Of a DNA stretch of 64,000 nucleotides, positions 16,745 to 27,396 are shown one piece after another (the stretch's first letter is position 1; every line of letters starts with the position of its first letter). The DNA is taken from the NCBI RefSeq assembly GCF_030142075.1, contig NZ_CP126241.1, positions 620,001-684,000 of the forward strand, read 5' to 3'. Position numbers and translations under genes: made by a program. The DNA is from Arthrobacter sp. zg-Y20 (lineage in GTDB: Bacteria > Actinomycetota > Actinomycetes > Actinomycetales > Micrococcaceae). The notes under the pieces were generated by a model, which saw only the letters and a list, made by a program, of their open reading frames with translations, searched no databases and was not told the origin of the DNA.

Positions 16745-18238
16745 TCAGTTTCCCTTGCCCTCTTCGGCCCCGTCAGCGTCTTCGACCTCATCAGGGCTCT
16801 CCGGGAACTGCTCGGGTGCCCGGTACGGCAGCCGGATGGAGAGGGTGGCGCCGCCGCCCTCTGTTTCCGCGAGCCGCACCGTCCCGTCGTGCTGGGCCAC
16901 CAGGGCAGCCACGATGGCCAGCCCAAGCCCGGTGCCGCCGGTTTCCCGGTAGCGGGAGGAATCGGCGCGGTAGAAGCGCTCAAAGACGCGCGCGGCGTCG
17001 TCCTCCGAGATGCCGGGGCCATGGTCTCGCACCTCCAGGACGGCGTCCATCCGGTCGTGGATGACCGGGGCAACCCCCACCGCCACCTCAATGGGCGAGC
17101 CGTCCGGGGTATAGCGCAGCGCATTGGTCATCAGGTTGGCCACCACCTGGCGCAGCCGTGCCTCGTCCCCCATGGTGGGCGCACTCTGCGGACCGTTCCC
17201 GTCCAGCCCCACCACCTTGATGACCCGGTCCGGTGCGCTGGCGCGGGCATCCATGGCGGCGTCGTTCCCCAGGATCATCAGGTCCACCGGTTCGTATTCC
17301 AGCGGCCGCTGCTCATCCACCCGGGCCAGGGTGAGCAGGTCTTCCACCAGTTGGCCCATGCGTTTGGCCTCGGATTCAATCCGTCCCATGGCCGCGGCAA
17401 CTTCATCGGGTTTCTGCAGGGCGCCGTGCCGGTACAGTTCCGAGAATCCGCGAATAGTCACCAGGGGTGTCCGCAGCTCGTGGGAGGCGTCCTGGACAAA
17501 GCGGCGCATCTTCCGTTCGGACTGGGTCCGGGCGGCGAAGGCAGTCTCAATGTGCGCCAGCATTGCGTTCAACGAGCGGGAAAGGCGGCCGATTTCCGTG
17601 GCGGGATTGCCGACCTCCACGCGCCGGGACAGGTCACCGGCGGCAATGGCGGCTGCCGTCTTCTCCACCTGGCTCAGGGGCCGGAACTGCCGGGTCACGG
17701 CCCAATAGGCAATACCGGTGGCGCCCAGGGTGCCCAGCAGCCCCACGGAGAAGACCAACGAGGCGGCCTCGTCCACCGTAGCGGCCACCGAATCCAGCGG
17801 AATGGCAACGGCCACGGAGCCGGGCAGGTTCTGGAAGTCGTAGATCCGTACCCGCCACCCCTTGGACATGGGGGAGGTGCCGCGTACGTCAAAGCCACGC
17901 GTGCCCATTTCGGCGACCTGGTCGGAGGTGTAGTCCGGGATCATTGGGATGTCCGCCGCGGACTCGGAGTGGGTTGCGGGACCGTGGCTGCCGTCTTCGT
18001 TCAGGTAGAGGCCGTAGTAGCGGAACAGGGACGCATCGGTGCTGGGGTCATTAACCAGCAGGTAACGGGATACGGCAGGAGCGTTCTCGTTAATGTCGGC
18101 ATCCAGGCGGCCCACCAGGATCTGGCGCAGCACATAGATGGTCGCCAACCCGGTGATGGTTACAGTCACCACCATCAGCACCGCCATGATGGCGACCAGC
18201 TGCGACCGCAGCGAAGCGGATTTCCAGCGCCGTACCAA
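16745..18238 (-). CDS. Membrane sensor histidine kinase
   Basis: A 497-residue kinase of the TrcS/PhoR type. Membrane helices at about residues 13-37 and 159-181 enclose an extracytoplasmic sensor of about 120 residues; then HAMP (QVEKTAAAIAAGDLSRRV), HisKA with the phospho-acceptor His253 in FVQDASHELRTPL, and HATPase with VVANLMTNALRYTP (N), DHGPGISEDD (G1) and TGGTGLGLAIV (G2). The start is TTG at 18238, four bases after the response regulator's stop, so the two are cotranscribed and probably translationally linked. Signal unknown. Confidence 0.93.
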   Translation of the reverse strand: MVRRWKSASLRSQLVAIMAVLMVVTVTITGLATIYVLRQILVGRLDADINENAPAVSRYLLVNDPSTDASLFRYYGLYLNEDGSHGPATHSESAADIPMIPDYTSDQVAEMGTRGFDVRGTSPMSKGWRVRIYDFQNLPGSVAVAIPLDSVAATVDEAASLVFSVGLLGTLGATGIAYWAVTRQFRPLSQVEKTAAAIAAGDLSRRVEVGNPATEIGRLSRSLNAMLAHIETAFAARTQSERKMRRFVQDASHELRTPLVTIRGFSELYRHGALQKPDEVAAAMGRIESEAKRMGQLVEDLLTLARVDEQRPLEYEPVDLMILGNDAAMDARASAPDRVIKVVGLDGNGPQSAPTMGDEARLRQVVANLMTNALRYTPDGSPIEVAVGVAPVIHDRMDAVLEVRDHGPGISEDDAARVFERFYRADSSRYRETGGTGLGLAIVAALVAQHDGTVRLAETEGGGATLSIRLPYRAPEQFPESPDEVEDADGAEEGKGN

Positions 18239-18242
18239 GGCC

Positions 18243-18956
18243 CTAGCGCTTCTCCGAGGAGCGGAGCAGGTAGCCCACGCCGCGCTTGGTCTGGATCAGG
18301 GCAGGGGCGTCGGGGCTGCGGTCGATCTTGCGGCGCAGGTAGGAAATGTAGGACTCCACAATCGAAGCATCGCCGTTGAAGTCGTATTCCCAGACATGGT
18401 CCAGGATCTGGGCCTTGGACAGCACCCGGTTGGGATTAAGCATCAGGTAGCGCAGCAGCTTGAACTCGGTGGGGGAGAGATCGATGGTGACGCCGCCGCG
18501 GCGGACCTCGTGGGCGTCGTCGTCGAGCTCCAGGTCATCCACGCGGATGACGGCGTCATCATCCTCCAGGGGCTGGGTGCGGCGCAGCACTGCGCGGATG
18601 CGGGCCACCACCTCGTCCAGGCTGAACGGCTTGGTGACGTAGTCGTCGCCGCCCACGGTCAGGCCGGTGACCTTGTCCTCGGTGTCGTCGCGGGCGGTCA
18701 GGAAGACCACGGGGAAATGCTGGCCGGCGGCGCGGAGCCTGCGGGTGAGCGTGAACCCGTCCATGTCCGGAAGCATCACGTCCAGGACGGCGAGGTCCGG
18801 GTTGTGCGAGTCCACGGCGGCCAGTGCTTCACGGCCGTTGGCGGCAGCGACGACGTCGAAACCGGCGAACCGCAGCGAGGTGGACAGCAGTTCGCGGATG
18901 TTCGGCTCATCATCGACAACAAGGAGGCGTGCTTCGGGTGCAGACGATTTGTTCAC
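18243..18956 (-). CDS. OmpR-family response regulator
   Basis: A 237-residue regulator: receiver domain (VVDDEP acidic pocket, phospho-acceptor Asp59 in LAVLDVMLPDMDG, Lys in VTKPF) and a C-terminal winged-helix domain (DLSPTEFKLLRYLMLNPNRVLSK to QTKRGVGYLLR). It resembles mycobacterial TrcR/MprA-type regulators. GTG 18956 is the only start that gives the full receiver; a clear SD is lacking. It forms an operon with the kinase downstream; targets are unknown. Confidence 0.95.
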   Translation of the reverse strand: MNKSSAPEARLLVVDDEPNIRELLSTSLRFAGFDVVAAANGREALAAVDSHNPDLAVLDVMLPDMDGFTLTRRLRAAGQHFPVVFLTARDDTEDKVTGLTVGGDDYVTKPFSLDEVVARIRAVLRRTQPLEDDDAVIRVDDLELDDDAHEVRRGGVTIDLSPTEFKLLRYLMLNPNRVLSKAQILDHVWEYDFNGDASIVESYISYLRRKIDRSPDAPALIQTKRGVGYLLRSSEKR

Positions 18957-19072
18957 CTGCCCAGTTTCTTACATTTAGCTGGACGTTGTCTGTAGGTGCG
19001 CCGGATGAATTCTGGAAGTGCTCAGTAAACATCTGGTGCAAAGCCGGGGAAGCTGCCGGAACGTCGGAGAAC

Positions 19073-20719
19073 TTAGACAGGCTTTTCGATATCGGAGGCG
19101 TCGAGGATGGAATACGCATAACCCTGCTCGGCCAGGAAGCGCTGCCGCTTGGCCGCAAAGTCCTGGTCCAAGGTGTCGCGGGCCACCACTGTGTAGAAAT
19201 GGGCTGCCTTGCCGTCCGCCTTGGGGCGCAGCAGCCGGCCCAGCCGCTGCGCTTCCTCCTGCCGGGAGCCGAAGGAACCGGACACCTGGATGGCCACGGA
19301 GGCCTCGGGCAGGTCGATGGAGAAGTTGGCCACCTTGGAGACCACCAGGGTGTTCAGCTTGCCCTCGCGGAATTCGCCAAACAGCCTCTGGCGCTCCTTC
19401 ACCGGGGTATCGCCCTTGATGACGGGGGCGTCCAGGCGTTCAGCCAGTTCGTCCAGCTGGTCCAGGTACTGCCCGATCACCAGGGTCTGCTCACCGGTAT
19501 GGCGCTTCACCAACTGCTCGACGACGCCGGTCTTGGTCTCCGACGTCGAGCACAGCCGGTACTTGTCCCCGTCTTCGGCCATGGCGTAAGCCACCCGCTC
19601 ATCCCGGGGCAGGTCCACCCGGACCTCGACGCATTCGGCCGGGGCAATGTAGCCCTGCGCCTCAATGTCCTTCCAAGGAGCGTCGTACCGCTTGGGCCCG
19701 ATCAGGGAGAAGACCTCACCCTCGCGTCCGTCTTCGCGCACCAGCGTGGCGGTCAGGCCGAGCCGGCGGCGGGCCTGCAGATCCGCCGTCATCCTAAAGA
19801 TCGGGGCCGGCAGCAGGTGCACCTCGTCATAGATTATCAGGCCCCAGTCGTTCGCGTCCAGGAGTTCCAGGTGCGGGTACAGGCCCCCGCGCTTGAGCGT
19901 CAGGACCTGGTAGGTGGCGATCGTGACCGGGCGGACTTCCTTCACGGCACCGGAGTATTCACCGATCTCGTCCTCGGTCAACGAGGTCCGCTTGAGCAGT
20001 TCGTCTTTCCACTGACGGGCGGAAACGGTGTTGGTGACCAGGATCAGCGTGGTGGTGGAGCTGGTTGCCATGGCGGCGGCTCCCACCAGGGTCTTGCCGG
20101 CGCCGCAGGGGAGGACCACCACACCGGACCCGCCGGCCCAGAAGTTCTCGGTGGCCAGTTTCTGGTACGGGCGCAGGGCCCAGCCGTCTTCATTCAGCAT
20201 GATGGGATGCGGGGTGCCGTCCACGTAGCCGGCCAGGTCTTCGGCAGGCCAGCCGAGCTTGAGCAGCAGTTGCTTCAGCTGCCCCCGCATGGCGGACTGC
20301 ACCACCACCGTCTCGCCGTCGATCCGCGGACCGAGCAGCGGCTGGATCTTCTTGGCGTGCATTACTTCTTCCAGCACCGGGTAGTCGGTGGTGCGCAGCA
20401 CCAAGCCGTGCTGGGGGTCCTTTTCCAGCCGCAGCCTGCCGTACCGGGACATGGTTTCTTCAATGTCGATCAGCAGTGAATGCGGCACCGGGAAGCGTGA
20501 ATAGGTGAGGAGCGTGTTCAGGACCTGCTCGGCGTCGAGCCCCGCGGCACGCGCATTCCACAGACCCAGCGGGGTCAGCCGGTAGCTGTGGATGTGCTCG
20601 GGTGCCCGCTCCAGTTCGGCAAACGCGGCAATTGCATGCCGTGCCTCAGTTGCCTGCTCATGGTCGACCTCAAGGAGAATCGTTTTATCGCTCTGGACAA
20701 TCAACGGTCCGTCAACCAT
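19073..20719 (-). CDS. XPB/ERCC3-like DNA repair helicase
   Basis: A 548-residue superfamily 2 helicase like mycobacterial XPB (Rv0861c), a 3'-5' DNA helicase. After an N-terminal domain of about 190 residues come motif Q/I (RPYQKLA, LPCGAGKTLVGA), motif II in the DEVH form (LIIYDEVHLLP), motif III (GLTATLVRED), and motifs V-VI (SKVANFSIDLPEASVAIQVS, EEAQRLGRLLRPK). DEVH and the RED motif are XPB features. Its start overlaps the last 8 nt of the upstream gene at 20712-23150, so translation is coupled; the pair is conserved in actinobacteria. Confidence 0.93.
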   Translation of the reverse strand: MVDGPLIVQSDKTILLEVDHEQATEARHAIAAFAELERAPEHIHSYRLTPLGLWNARAAGLDAEQVLNTLLTYSRFPVPHSLLIDIEETMSRYGRLRLEKDPQHGLVLRTTDYPVLEEVMHAKKIQPLLGPRIDGETVVVQSAMRGQLKQLLLKLGWPAEDLAGYVDGTPHPIMLNEDGWALRPYQKLATENFWAGGSGVVVLPCGAGKTLVGAAAMATSSTTTLILVTNTVSARQWKDELLKRTSLTEDEIGEYSGAVKEVRPVTIATYQVLTLKRGGLYPHLELLDANDWGLIIYDEVHLLPAPIFRMTADLQARRRLGLTATLVREDGREGEVFSLIGPKRYDAPWKDIEAQGYIAPAECVEVRVDLPRDERVAYAMAEDGDKYRLCSTSETKTGVVEQLVKRHTGEQTLVIGQYLDQLDELAERLDAPVIKGDTPVKERQRLFGEFREGKLNTLVVSKVANFSIDLPEASVAIQVSGSFGSRQEEAQRLGRLLRPKADGKAAHFYTVVARDTLDQDFAAKRQRFLAEQGYAYSILDASDIEKPV

Positions 20720-23150
20720 GCGCCGGGCTACCCTCCACTATTTCCACATCCATAATCCGATGTACTGACACTGTACGTTCCACGTCGTGGCGCGGATCGT
20801 AGACCCGCACCCTTCCCTCGGTCACCGATAGGGGAACGAATATCTCCTGCCGCTGATTCCCCTGGCTGTCCACAACGCCCATCCGCACCGAACTCTTGGT
20901 CCGGATGGCCTTGCGCAGGGTCTCCAGGCTGACGAGGGATTGGCTTTCCCCGTTCGCCTGCAGCGGCGGTCCTTCGCCGCGCAGGGCTGCCAATTGCCGT
21001 TCCAGATCCGCATCGGTCAGTTCCCACGGGTTCAGGCGCGTCTTGGAGGAGGACGGGGCGGCCACCGGGACCATCCGGTGGGAGCCGACCGGTTTGCGGG
21101 CCGGGCCCTCCAGTGCCGGGGGATACCCCAGATCCCGCAGGGACGAGGTCAGTTCCTTGGCCGGCACATTGGCCGCAACCACCGTGGGTGCAAGCCGGAC
21201 CAGTCCCAGCGACGCTGTCCGCGGATCGGCCAGCAGGGCATTAAGGCCGGCTTCGTCGTCGCTGCGGAGGTATGACCCGGCGGCTCCCACCCGCAGCCTG
21301 CCGTACCGGGCGGCGGTGTCCTCCACCAGATAGCGCAGCGGCTGCGGAACCTCCGTGGCTGAATGCTGGCGCAGGAAGGCAAGAATGCCGTCGGCGTCGT
21401 GCCCTTCGTCCAGCGCGCGTCGGATGGAATCCGCGGAGAAACGGTAGATGGCCGCCGGGCCCTGACCCTCGGCGGTGGAGATCAGCGCCAGTTCCCGCGC
21501 GACGTCCGGCTCCAGGTAACCCGGTGCCACTGCCGTCAGGTCAGCCTGCAGCAGGAACGAATTCAGGGGTGCGGGCAACGCATCGCGCAGCACCTGCGTG
21601 GCAGCGGCATAGTCCCCGGCGGCCACGGACGAGCCGAGCAGCGTCAGTGCACCGGAGCCGAGCAGGCCCAACTGCGCAGCTTCCTTGAGGATGCCCGGAA
21701 CCAGGCGTGCGAACCGCCGCTGCAGCCGCGGCTGGTGCCAGGTCAGGGCACTGATGAGGTCTTCCGGATCAAACGCCCCCACCGTTCCGTTTTCGCTGTC
21801 GCGCTCGGAAAGGAGGGCAAGCATTTCCATGGCCCGACGGCGGACCACGGGGGCGTCGGGCCGGGATACTTCGGCGGCCAGTGCGTTGACCGCGCCGCCT
21901 GCCGGCAGGGGAGCACCCACGAGGGAAGGTGCACGGTCCGCATCCAGCCACGCTTCAACCAGCCGGCGCCACTGCTCTTCGCGGTTCTCGTTCAGCCAGT
22001 TCCCTTCGGAGGCGCCCCACCGGGAAGTGGCTGCGTCCAGGGTGATCAGCCCGGCAATGGCGGCCAGCTCCAGCAGCCAGGAGGTGGTGGCGCCGTCGAG
22101 CCGCAGCGACTCGGACAGGCGGCGCACTTCGCGTACACCCACTCCGCCCGAACGCAGGGTGCCGACCGGATTCTCGGCCGCCAGCGCCAGCAGTTCCGTG
22201 ACTAGGCGCAGGGTCTCGGCCACTGCACCGAACGCGGCGTTATCCCTCAGGTTTCGGGTGACACTGCGGGGAGAGGGGCGGGGGGCTTCGAGCTGGAAAT
22301 CGGACACAATGACGTGCCCGCGCGACGCCTGGCCCACGGGACGGGGCAGTTCCACGTGCAACGCGTCCAGGGGAACCAGCAGGCCGCGGGAAACCAGCCA
22401 CTCCACCGGTGTGGGGGAGGGGTTGTCCAAGACGGCCCGTCCCATGGTGGCTTTCTTCGGGATGGTGCCCACCGGGGAGTACTTGAACCGCCGCAGCAGC
22501 TCCGTGGTGCCCGGAGGCGCCCCGTTCATCAGCGCCGCCCAGCCGGCAGGATCCGAAACCAAGTGGTGCAGGGAATGGGCAGCCGTGGCGGGGGTGTCCG
22601 CTTTCTCCAAGGGCAGCCCGGTGCTGCGCAACCCTTCCACGATGCCCACCAGGCGCTGCCCGAACTCCGGGTGCTGTGCGGCGAGGGTGGAGTAGGGCCG
22701 GCCGAGACCCGCGGGATAGGCGCCCAGCGCCTCACCCAGAACGGACACCGGCAGGTAGAAGCGGCGCGAAGCGTCAGCTTTCGGCGCTCCCGGATGCGGT
22801 TTGGCCCGCCGCAGCAGGGCCAGCGAATGGAGGTGGGCCAGGATGGCGTCCAGGGACTTGATGGTGGACCCGGCAATTGCGGCCTTCAGCCATGAGGCGG
22901 TGGTGCTGAGCTGGGAATCTTCGTTGGTGGTCAGGTCAACGGCTTCAAGCACCTGCAGCTCGGGGGCAGTCAGCTTTTCAAGGATGCGCTGCACGCTGAC
23001 CCGAGTGGAGGCGCGGGCCGCCAGGGCCTGGAAATCGGGGACCGGAGGAAGGACCAGATCGGGCCGGGCCGCGAACAATTCACGCAGCTGGTCGTCGCTG
23101 CGTGCGGCTAGATCATCGGCCAAAGCTCGAATCGCGGACATCAGCACCAC
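20712..23150 (-). CDS. Helicase-associated protein (Rv0862c-like, Helicase_C_3)
   Basis: An 812-residue protein of the actinobacterial family paired with XPB. It starts MSAIRALADDLAARSDDQLRELFAARPDL (counting from ATG 23141) and carries a large helical central region. The C-terminal ~110 residues (LETLRKAIRTKSSVRMGVVDS, RVRVYDPRHDVERTVSVHRI) look like a WYL/SH3-type beta domain. No Walker motifs are present, so it is not itself an ATPase; a partner or loader role for XPB is inferred from its overlap with that gene. The GTG at 23150 or 23147 and the ATG at 23141 are all possible starts; AGG lies 4 nt before the first. Confidence 0.85.
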   Translation of the reverse strand: MVLMSAIRALADDLAARSDDQLRELFAARPDLVLPPVPDFQALAARASTRVSVQRILEKLTAPELQVLEAVDLTTNEDSQLSTTASWLKAAIAGSTIKSLDAILAHLHSLALLRRAKPHPGAPKADASRRFYLPVSVLGEALGAYPAGLGRPYSTLAAQHPEFGQRLVGIVEGLRSTGLPLEKADTPATAAHSLHHLVSDPAGWAALMNGAPPGTTELLRRFKYSPVGTIPKKATMGRAVLDNPSPTPVEWLVSRGLLVPLDALHVELPRPVGQASRGHVIVSDFQLEAPRPSPRSVTRNLRDNAAFGAVAETLRLVTELLALAAENPVGTLRSGGVGVREVRRLSESLRLDGATTSWLLELAAIAGLITLDAATSRWGASEGNWLNENREEQWRRLVEAWLDADRAPSLVGAPLPAGGAVNALAAEVSRPDAPVVRRRAMEMLALLSERDSENGTVGAFDPEDLISALTWHQPRLQRRFARLVPGILKEAAQLGLLGSGALTLLGSSVAAGDYAAATQVLRDALPAPLNSFLLQADLTAVAPGYLEPDVARELALISTAEGQGPAAIYRFSADSIRRALDEGHDADGILAFLRQHSATEVPQPLRYLVEDTAARYGRLRVGAAGSYLRSDDEAGLNALLADPRTASLGLVRLAPTVVAANVPAKELTSSLRDLGYPPALEGPARKPVGSHRMVPVAAPSSSKTRLNPWELTDADLERQLAALRGEGPPLQANGESQSLVSLETLRKAIRTKSSVRMGVVDSQGNQRQEIFVPLSVTEGRVRVYDPRHDVERTVSVHRIMDVEIVEGSPAHG

Positions 23151-23180
23151 GTTACCTGAGTGGGAAGGGAAACGGACCGA

Positions 23181-23468
23181 TCAGCCTCGGCGTCTGCGCC
23201 GAACTCCGCTGATGACCAAACCTGCCATCAGCAGGAAAGCGAGAGGTAACGCAAAGTAGACGGCAGCAACCAGCCACGGGGCAACCGACTGGCCCTGCAG
23301 GGCAAGGATCAAAACGGCAGCCAGGGTTCCCAGCCCGAACAGGGCCAGAAGACCGGCCGCCGCGGCCAGGGCCCCCGAAATCCACGCGCGGGTGCGGCGG
23401 GGCCCAGGCTGGGAGCCGGAAACAGAGGCCGAGGCGGACCGGACGGAGTCCGGCGGGGTTTTGTTCAT
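23181..23468 (-). CDS. Small two-helix membrane protein
   Basis: A 95-residue protein with two hydrophobic segments (ISGALAAAAGLLALFGLGTLAAVLIL and LVAAVYFALPLAFLLMAGLVI) and a strongly basic end (RRRRRG), predicting cytoplasmic termini. ATG 23468 is used because the upstream open frame has no ribosome-binding site; a clear SD is lacking here too. No family is recognised. It lies 30 nt upstream of the Rv0862c-like gene on the same strand and is divergent from the cold-shock gene. Confidence 0.65.
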   Translation of the reverse strand: MNKTPPDSVRSASASVSGSQPGPRRTRAWISGALAAAAGLLALFGLGTLAAVLILALQGQSVAPWLVAAVYFALPLAFLLMAGLVISGVRRRRRG

Positions 23469-23694
23469 GGTGATTAACGCTAACAGCGGAAATCCGCGGG
23501 ACAAAGGGGCAGCCTTGGAGCCCCTATTCACTTGTCGGGATATTCTAAAGGGAACAGACTTCCCCGTAGTATCTCAGAGGTACGGGTACCCCCCCGCTGC
23601 TTGCTGGGCAACGCCGAAACGGTGGCGGAACTGAACGGTCATGCAACAAGGCAGATGTCCTGCCGCAATCGGAACTAAGAACGAGGTAACCGAA

Positions 23695-24078
23695 GTGCCT
23701 ATCGGCAAGGTCAAGTGGTTCGACACCGGCAAGGGTTTTGGTTTTCTGGCCACGGACGATGGACAGGAAGTCTTCCTCCATGCCTCGGCCCTGCCGGCCG
23801 GCGTCAGCGAGGTTAAGCCCGGTACGCGCATGGAGTTCGGTGTAGCCGACGGCCGGCGCGGACCGCAGGCCCTCTCCGCCCGCATCTTGGAGGCACCGCC
23901 GTCGGTTGCCAAGGCCACGCGCAAGGACGCCGAAGACATGGCCGTTATAACGGAAGACCTGATCAAACTGCTCGATGGCATTTCCAACGGACTGCGCCGC
24001 GGCCGCTACCCGGAAAAGAAGCATGCCACCAAGGTGGCCGCTGTGCTGCGTGCCGTTGCCGATGACTTGGATATATAA
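23695..24078 (+). CDS. Cold-shock-domain protein with C-terminal extension (CspB-like)
   Basis: A 127-residue protein. Residues 1-67 are a cold-shock domain (PIGKVKWFDTGKGFGFLAT, QEVFLHASAL), with RNP1 KGFGFLAT intact. The other 60 residues, ending YPEKKHATKVAAVLRAVADDLDI, are a helical extension absent from CspA-type proteins but present in actinobacterial CspB (Rv0871-like). It should bind single-stranded nucleic acid; the extension could mediate oligomerisation or a partner contact. GTG 23695 follows GAGG by 8 nt; the open frame back to 23641 has no SD. The DUF3027 gene starts 16 nt later. Confidence 0.9.
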   Translation: MPIGKVKWFDTGKGFGFLATDDGQEVFLHASALPAGVSEVKPGTRMEFGVADGRRGPQALSARILEAPPSVAKATRKDAEDMAVITEDLIKLLDGISNGLRRGRYPEKKHATKVAAVLRAVADDLDI

Positions 24079-24093
24079 GGTTCGTGCGCTGAA

Positions 24094-24672
24094 GTGACAA
24101 TGACACCCGTAACTCCCTCTCCCGAAACGCCCTCCGAACCGGCGGCCCGTAAACGTGCGCCCCGGCGGTCGGGGAAGCCCGACGCCGTGCTGGCTGCCGC
24201 GGTGGCGGAAGCACGTGCAGGCCTGCTCGAAGTTGCGTCCCCGGCTGAAGTTGGGGAGTACGCGGGGGCCGCGGCCGACGGCGAACGGCTGGTGACCCAC
24301 CGGTTCACCTCGCTGCGTCCCGGTTACCGCGGCTGGCAGTGGTACGCCACTGTTGCCCGGATGCCGCGCAGCAAGAAGGTGACGGTCAGTGAAGTAGGAC
24401 TGCTTCCGTCGGAGGATGCGCTGCTGGCTCCGGAGTGGGTGCCCTGGTCGGAGCGGCTGCGTCCGGAAGACATTGCTGCCGAGCAGGAACAGTTGGCCCT
24501 CGAACAGGCCGCCCGGGAACATGTTGACGACGAACAGCACGCCCACGCCGAATCCCGGGACAAGGATGGCCAAGCGCGGGACGGCGCTCCCGAAGACGAC
24601 GCTCCCGAAGACGATGCAGCGCAGTCCGGCGCGCAGGATCATCAGGAGACGGACGCGCAGGAGGACGAATAA
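24094..24672 (+). CDS. DUF3027 family protein
   Basis: A 192-residue soluble protein of DUF3027, an actinobacterial family without known biochemistry. The conserved block is HRFTSLRPGYRGWQWYATVA, MPRSKKVTVSEVGLLP, then APEWVPWSERLRPEDI. The last 60 residues are acidic, His- and Gln-rich and probably disordered, with a repeated EDDAPEDDA. GTG 24094 is used; ATG 24100 is two codons in. It follows the CspB-like gene closely and precedes an MFS gene by 53 nt. Confidence 0.85.
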   Translation: MTMTPVTPSPETPSEPAARKRAPRRSGKPDAVLAAAVAEARAGLLEVASPAEVGEYAGAAADGERLVTHRFTSLRPGYRGWQWYATVARMPRSKKVTVSEVGLLPSEDALLAPEWVPWSERLRPEDIAAEQEQLALEQAAREHVDDEQHAHAESRDKDGQARDGAPEDDAPEDDAAQSGAQDHQETDAQEDE

Positions 24673-24725
24673 TCCGTGGCGGTTGCGGCAACTGGTTCAA
24701 CAATCCCTGAGGGGGCGCTGAGCTG

Positions 24726-26006
24726 ATGTTCCGCTCCCTCCGCCTCTTCAACTACCGGATCTGGTTCTTCGGCGCACTGGTTTCCAATATCGGCACCTGG
24801 ATGCAGCGGACTGCGCAGGACTGGCTGGTCTACGACATCCTCACCAACCAGGATGCCGCAGCCATGGGAATCGTGATGGCGCTGCAGCTGGGGCCACAGC
24901 TCCTCCTGGCCCCGTGGTCCGGGCTGATAGCCGACTCCTACAACCGGCGCAAAGTCCTGCTGATGACGCAGATCAGCATGGGTGCCCTGGGTCTGGCCCT
25001 GGGCCTGCTCGTGATTTCCGGCCAGGCGCAGCTGTGGCACGTGTACGCATTTGCGCTGGCCCTGGGCGTGGTGTCGGCGGTGGACGGACCGGCGCGCCAG
25101 GCGTTCGTCTCCGAGGTGGTTTCCGAGCGGGATCTGCCCAACGCCGTGGCCCTGAACAGTGCCTCCTTTAACGGGGCGCGGATGATCGGCCCCGCCGTCG
25201 CCGGACTCCTGACCGTCGCCGTCGGGCCGGGGCTGGTGTTTGTACTGAACGCCGTGACGTTCGGCGCCATGGTGCTCGCACTGCTGAATATGCGTGCCGG
25301 CGAACTGCGCGTGCTCCCCAAGGCGCCCCCGGGGAAGGGCCGCATCCGGGCAGGACTGGCCTATGTGAGGCACCGGCCCGACCTCATCATGGTGATGCTG
25401 GCAATCTTCATCGTGGGCACCTTTGGCATGAATTTCGCCATTTACATAGCGGCCATGGCACGTACCGAGTTCGGCCGGGACGCGGGCACGTTCGGCCTCC
25501 TCAATTCGGTGATGGCGATCGGTTCCGTCGCGGGCGCCTTGCTTTCCGCGCGGCGGGACAGGCCGCGCCTGCGCTTTGTCTTCGGAGCCGCAGGGGCCTT
25601 TGGCTTGTCCTGCATCCTGTCCGCAGCCGCGCCCACCCTGATTTTGTTCGGTCTATCCCTGATCCCGGTGGGCCTGTCCGCACTGACCCTGATGACGAGC
25701 GCCAATGCGTATGTTCAAACCACCACCGCCCAGGTCATGCGCGGGCGGGTGATGGCGCTGTATTTCGCCATCTTTATGGGCGGAACACCGCTGGGCGCGC
25801 CGGTGGTGGGCTGGGTTTCGGACTCGTTCGGCCCCCGTTGGAGCCTCGGTGTGGCCGCAGCCTCGGGGCTGCTGGCAGCCGCCATCGGTTTCGTATGGGC
25901 CTGGCGGACCTACGGGATGCGGTTCCACTATGACCGGAACCTGCCCCGGCGGCTCAGCATGACCACAGATACGCCGGAAAAAGCGCAGGACCCGGACAGC
26001 GCGTAG
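24726..26006 (+). CDS. MFS transporter (MFS_3 / EntS-like)
   Basis: A 426-residue, roughly 12-helix transporter. It opens RLFNYRIWFFGALVSNIGTWMQRTAQDWLVY and has LIADSYNRRKVLL between helices 2 and 3, which places it in the same exporter family as the protein at 5950-7524, but without the C-terminal ABM-like domain. A GGGGGCGC purine-rich stretch precedes ATG 24726. Substrate unknown; efflux is inferred from the family. It is convergent with serC. Confidence 0.9.
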   Translation: MFRSLRLFNYRIWFFGALVSNIGTWMQRTAQDWLVYDILTNQDAAAMGIVMALQLGPQLLLAPWSGLIADSYNRRKVLLMTQISMGALGLALGLLVISGQAQLWHVYAFALALGVVSAVDGPARQAFVSEVVSERDLPNAVALNSASFNGARMIGPAVAGLLTVAVGPGLVFVLNAVTFGAMVLALLNMRAGELRVLPKAPPGKGRIRAGLAYVRHRPDLIMVMLAIFIVGTFGMNFAIYIAAMARTEFGRDAGTFGLLNSVMAIGSVAGALLSARRDRPRLRFVFGAAGAFGLSCILSAAAPTLILFGLSLIPVGLSALTLMTSANAYVQTTTAQVMRGRVMALYFAIFMGGTPLGAPVVGWVSDSFGPRWSLGVAAASGLLAAAIGFVWAWRTYGMRFHYDRNLPRRLSMTTDTPEKAQDPDSA

Positions 26007-26054
26007 CGTCCGGGCCCTGCGGGCAGTGCATGGCCATGTTGGCAGTAATCAGGC

Positions 26055-27257
<1,203 letters not shown>

Positions 27258-27396
27258 TTATGACCGCCGCCACAGGGATGTGTGGCGGAAAGCCCGCAAT
27301 TTTCGGGCGGTCCGGCCGGTAGGCTAACGTGTTGGCGTAGACCCGGGCAGCGCGTTTTGCCGCTGTCCTCTTGCCTTCTACTAGGAGCGGCCCGTC

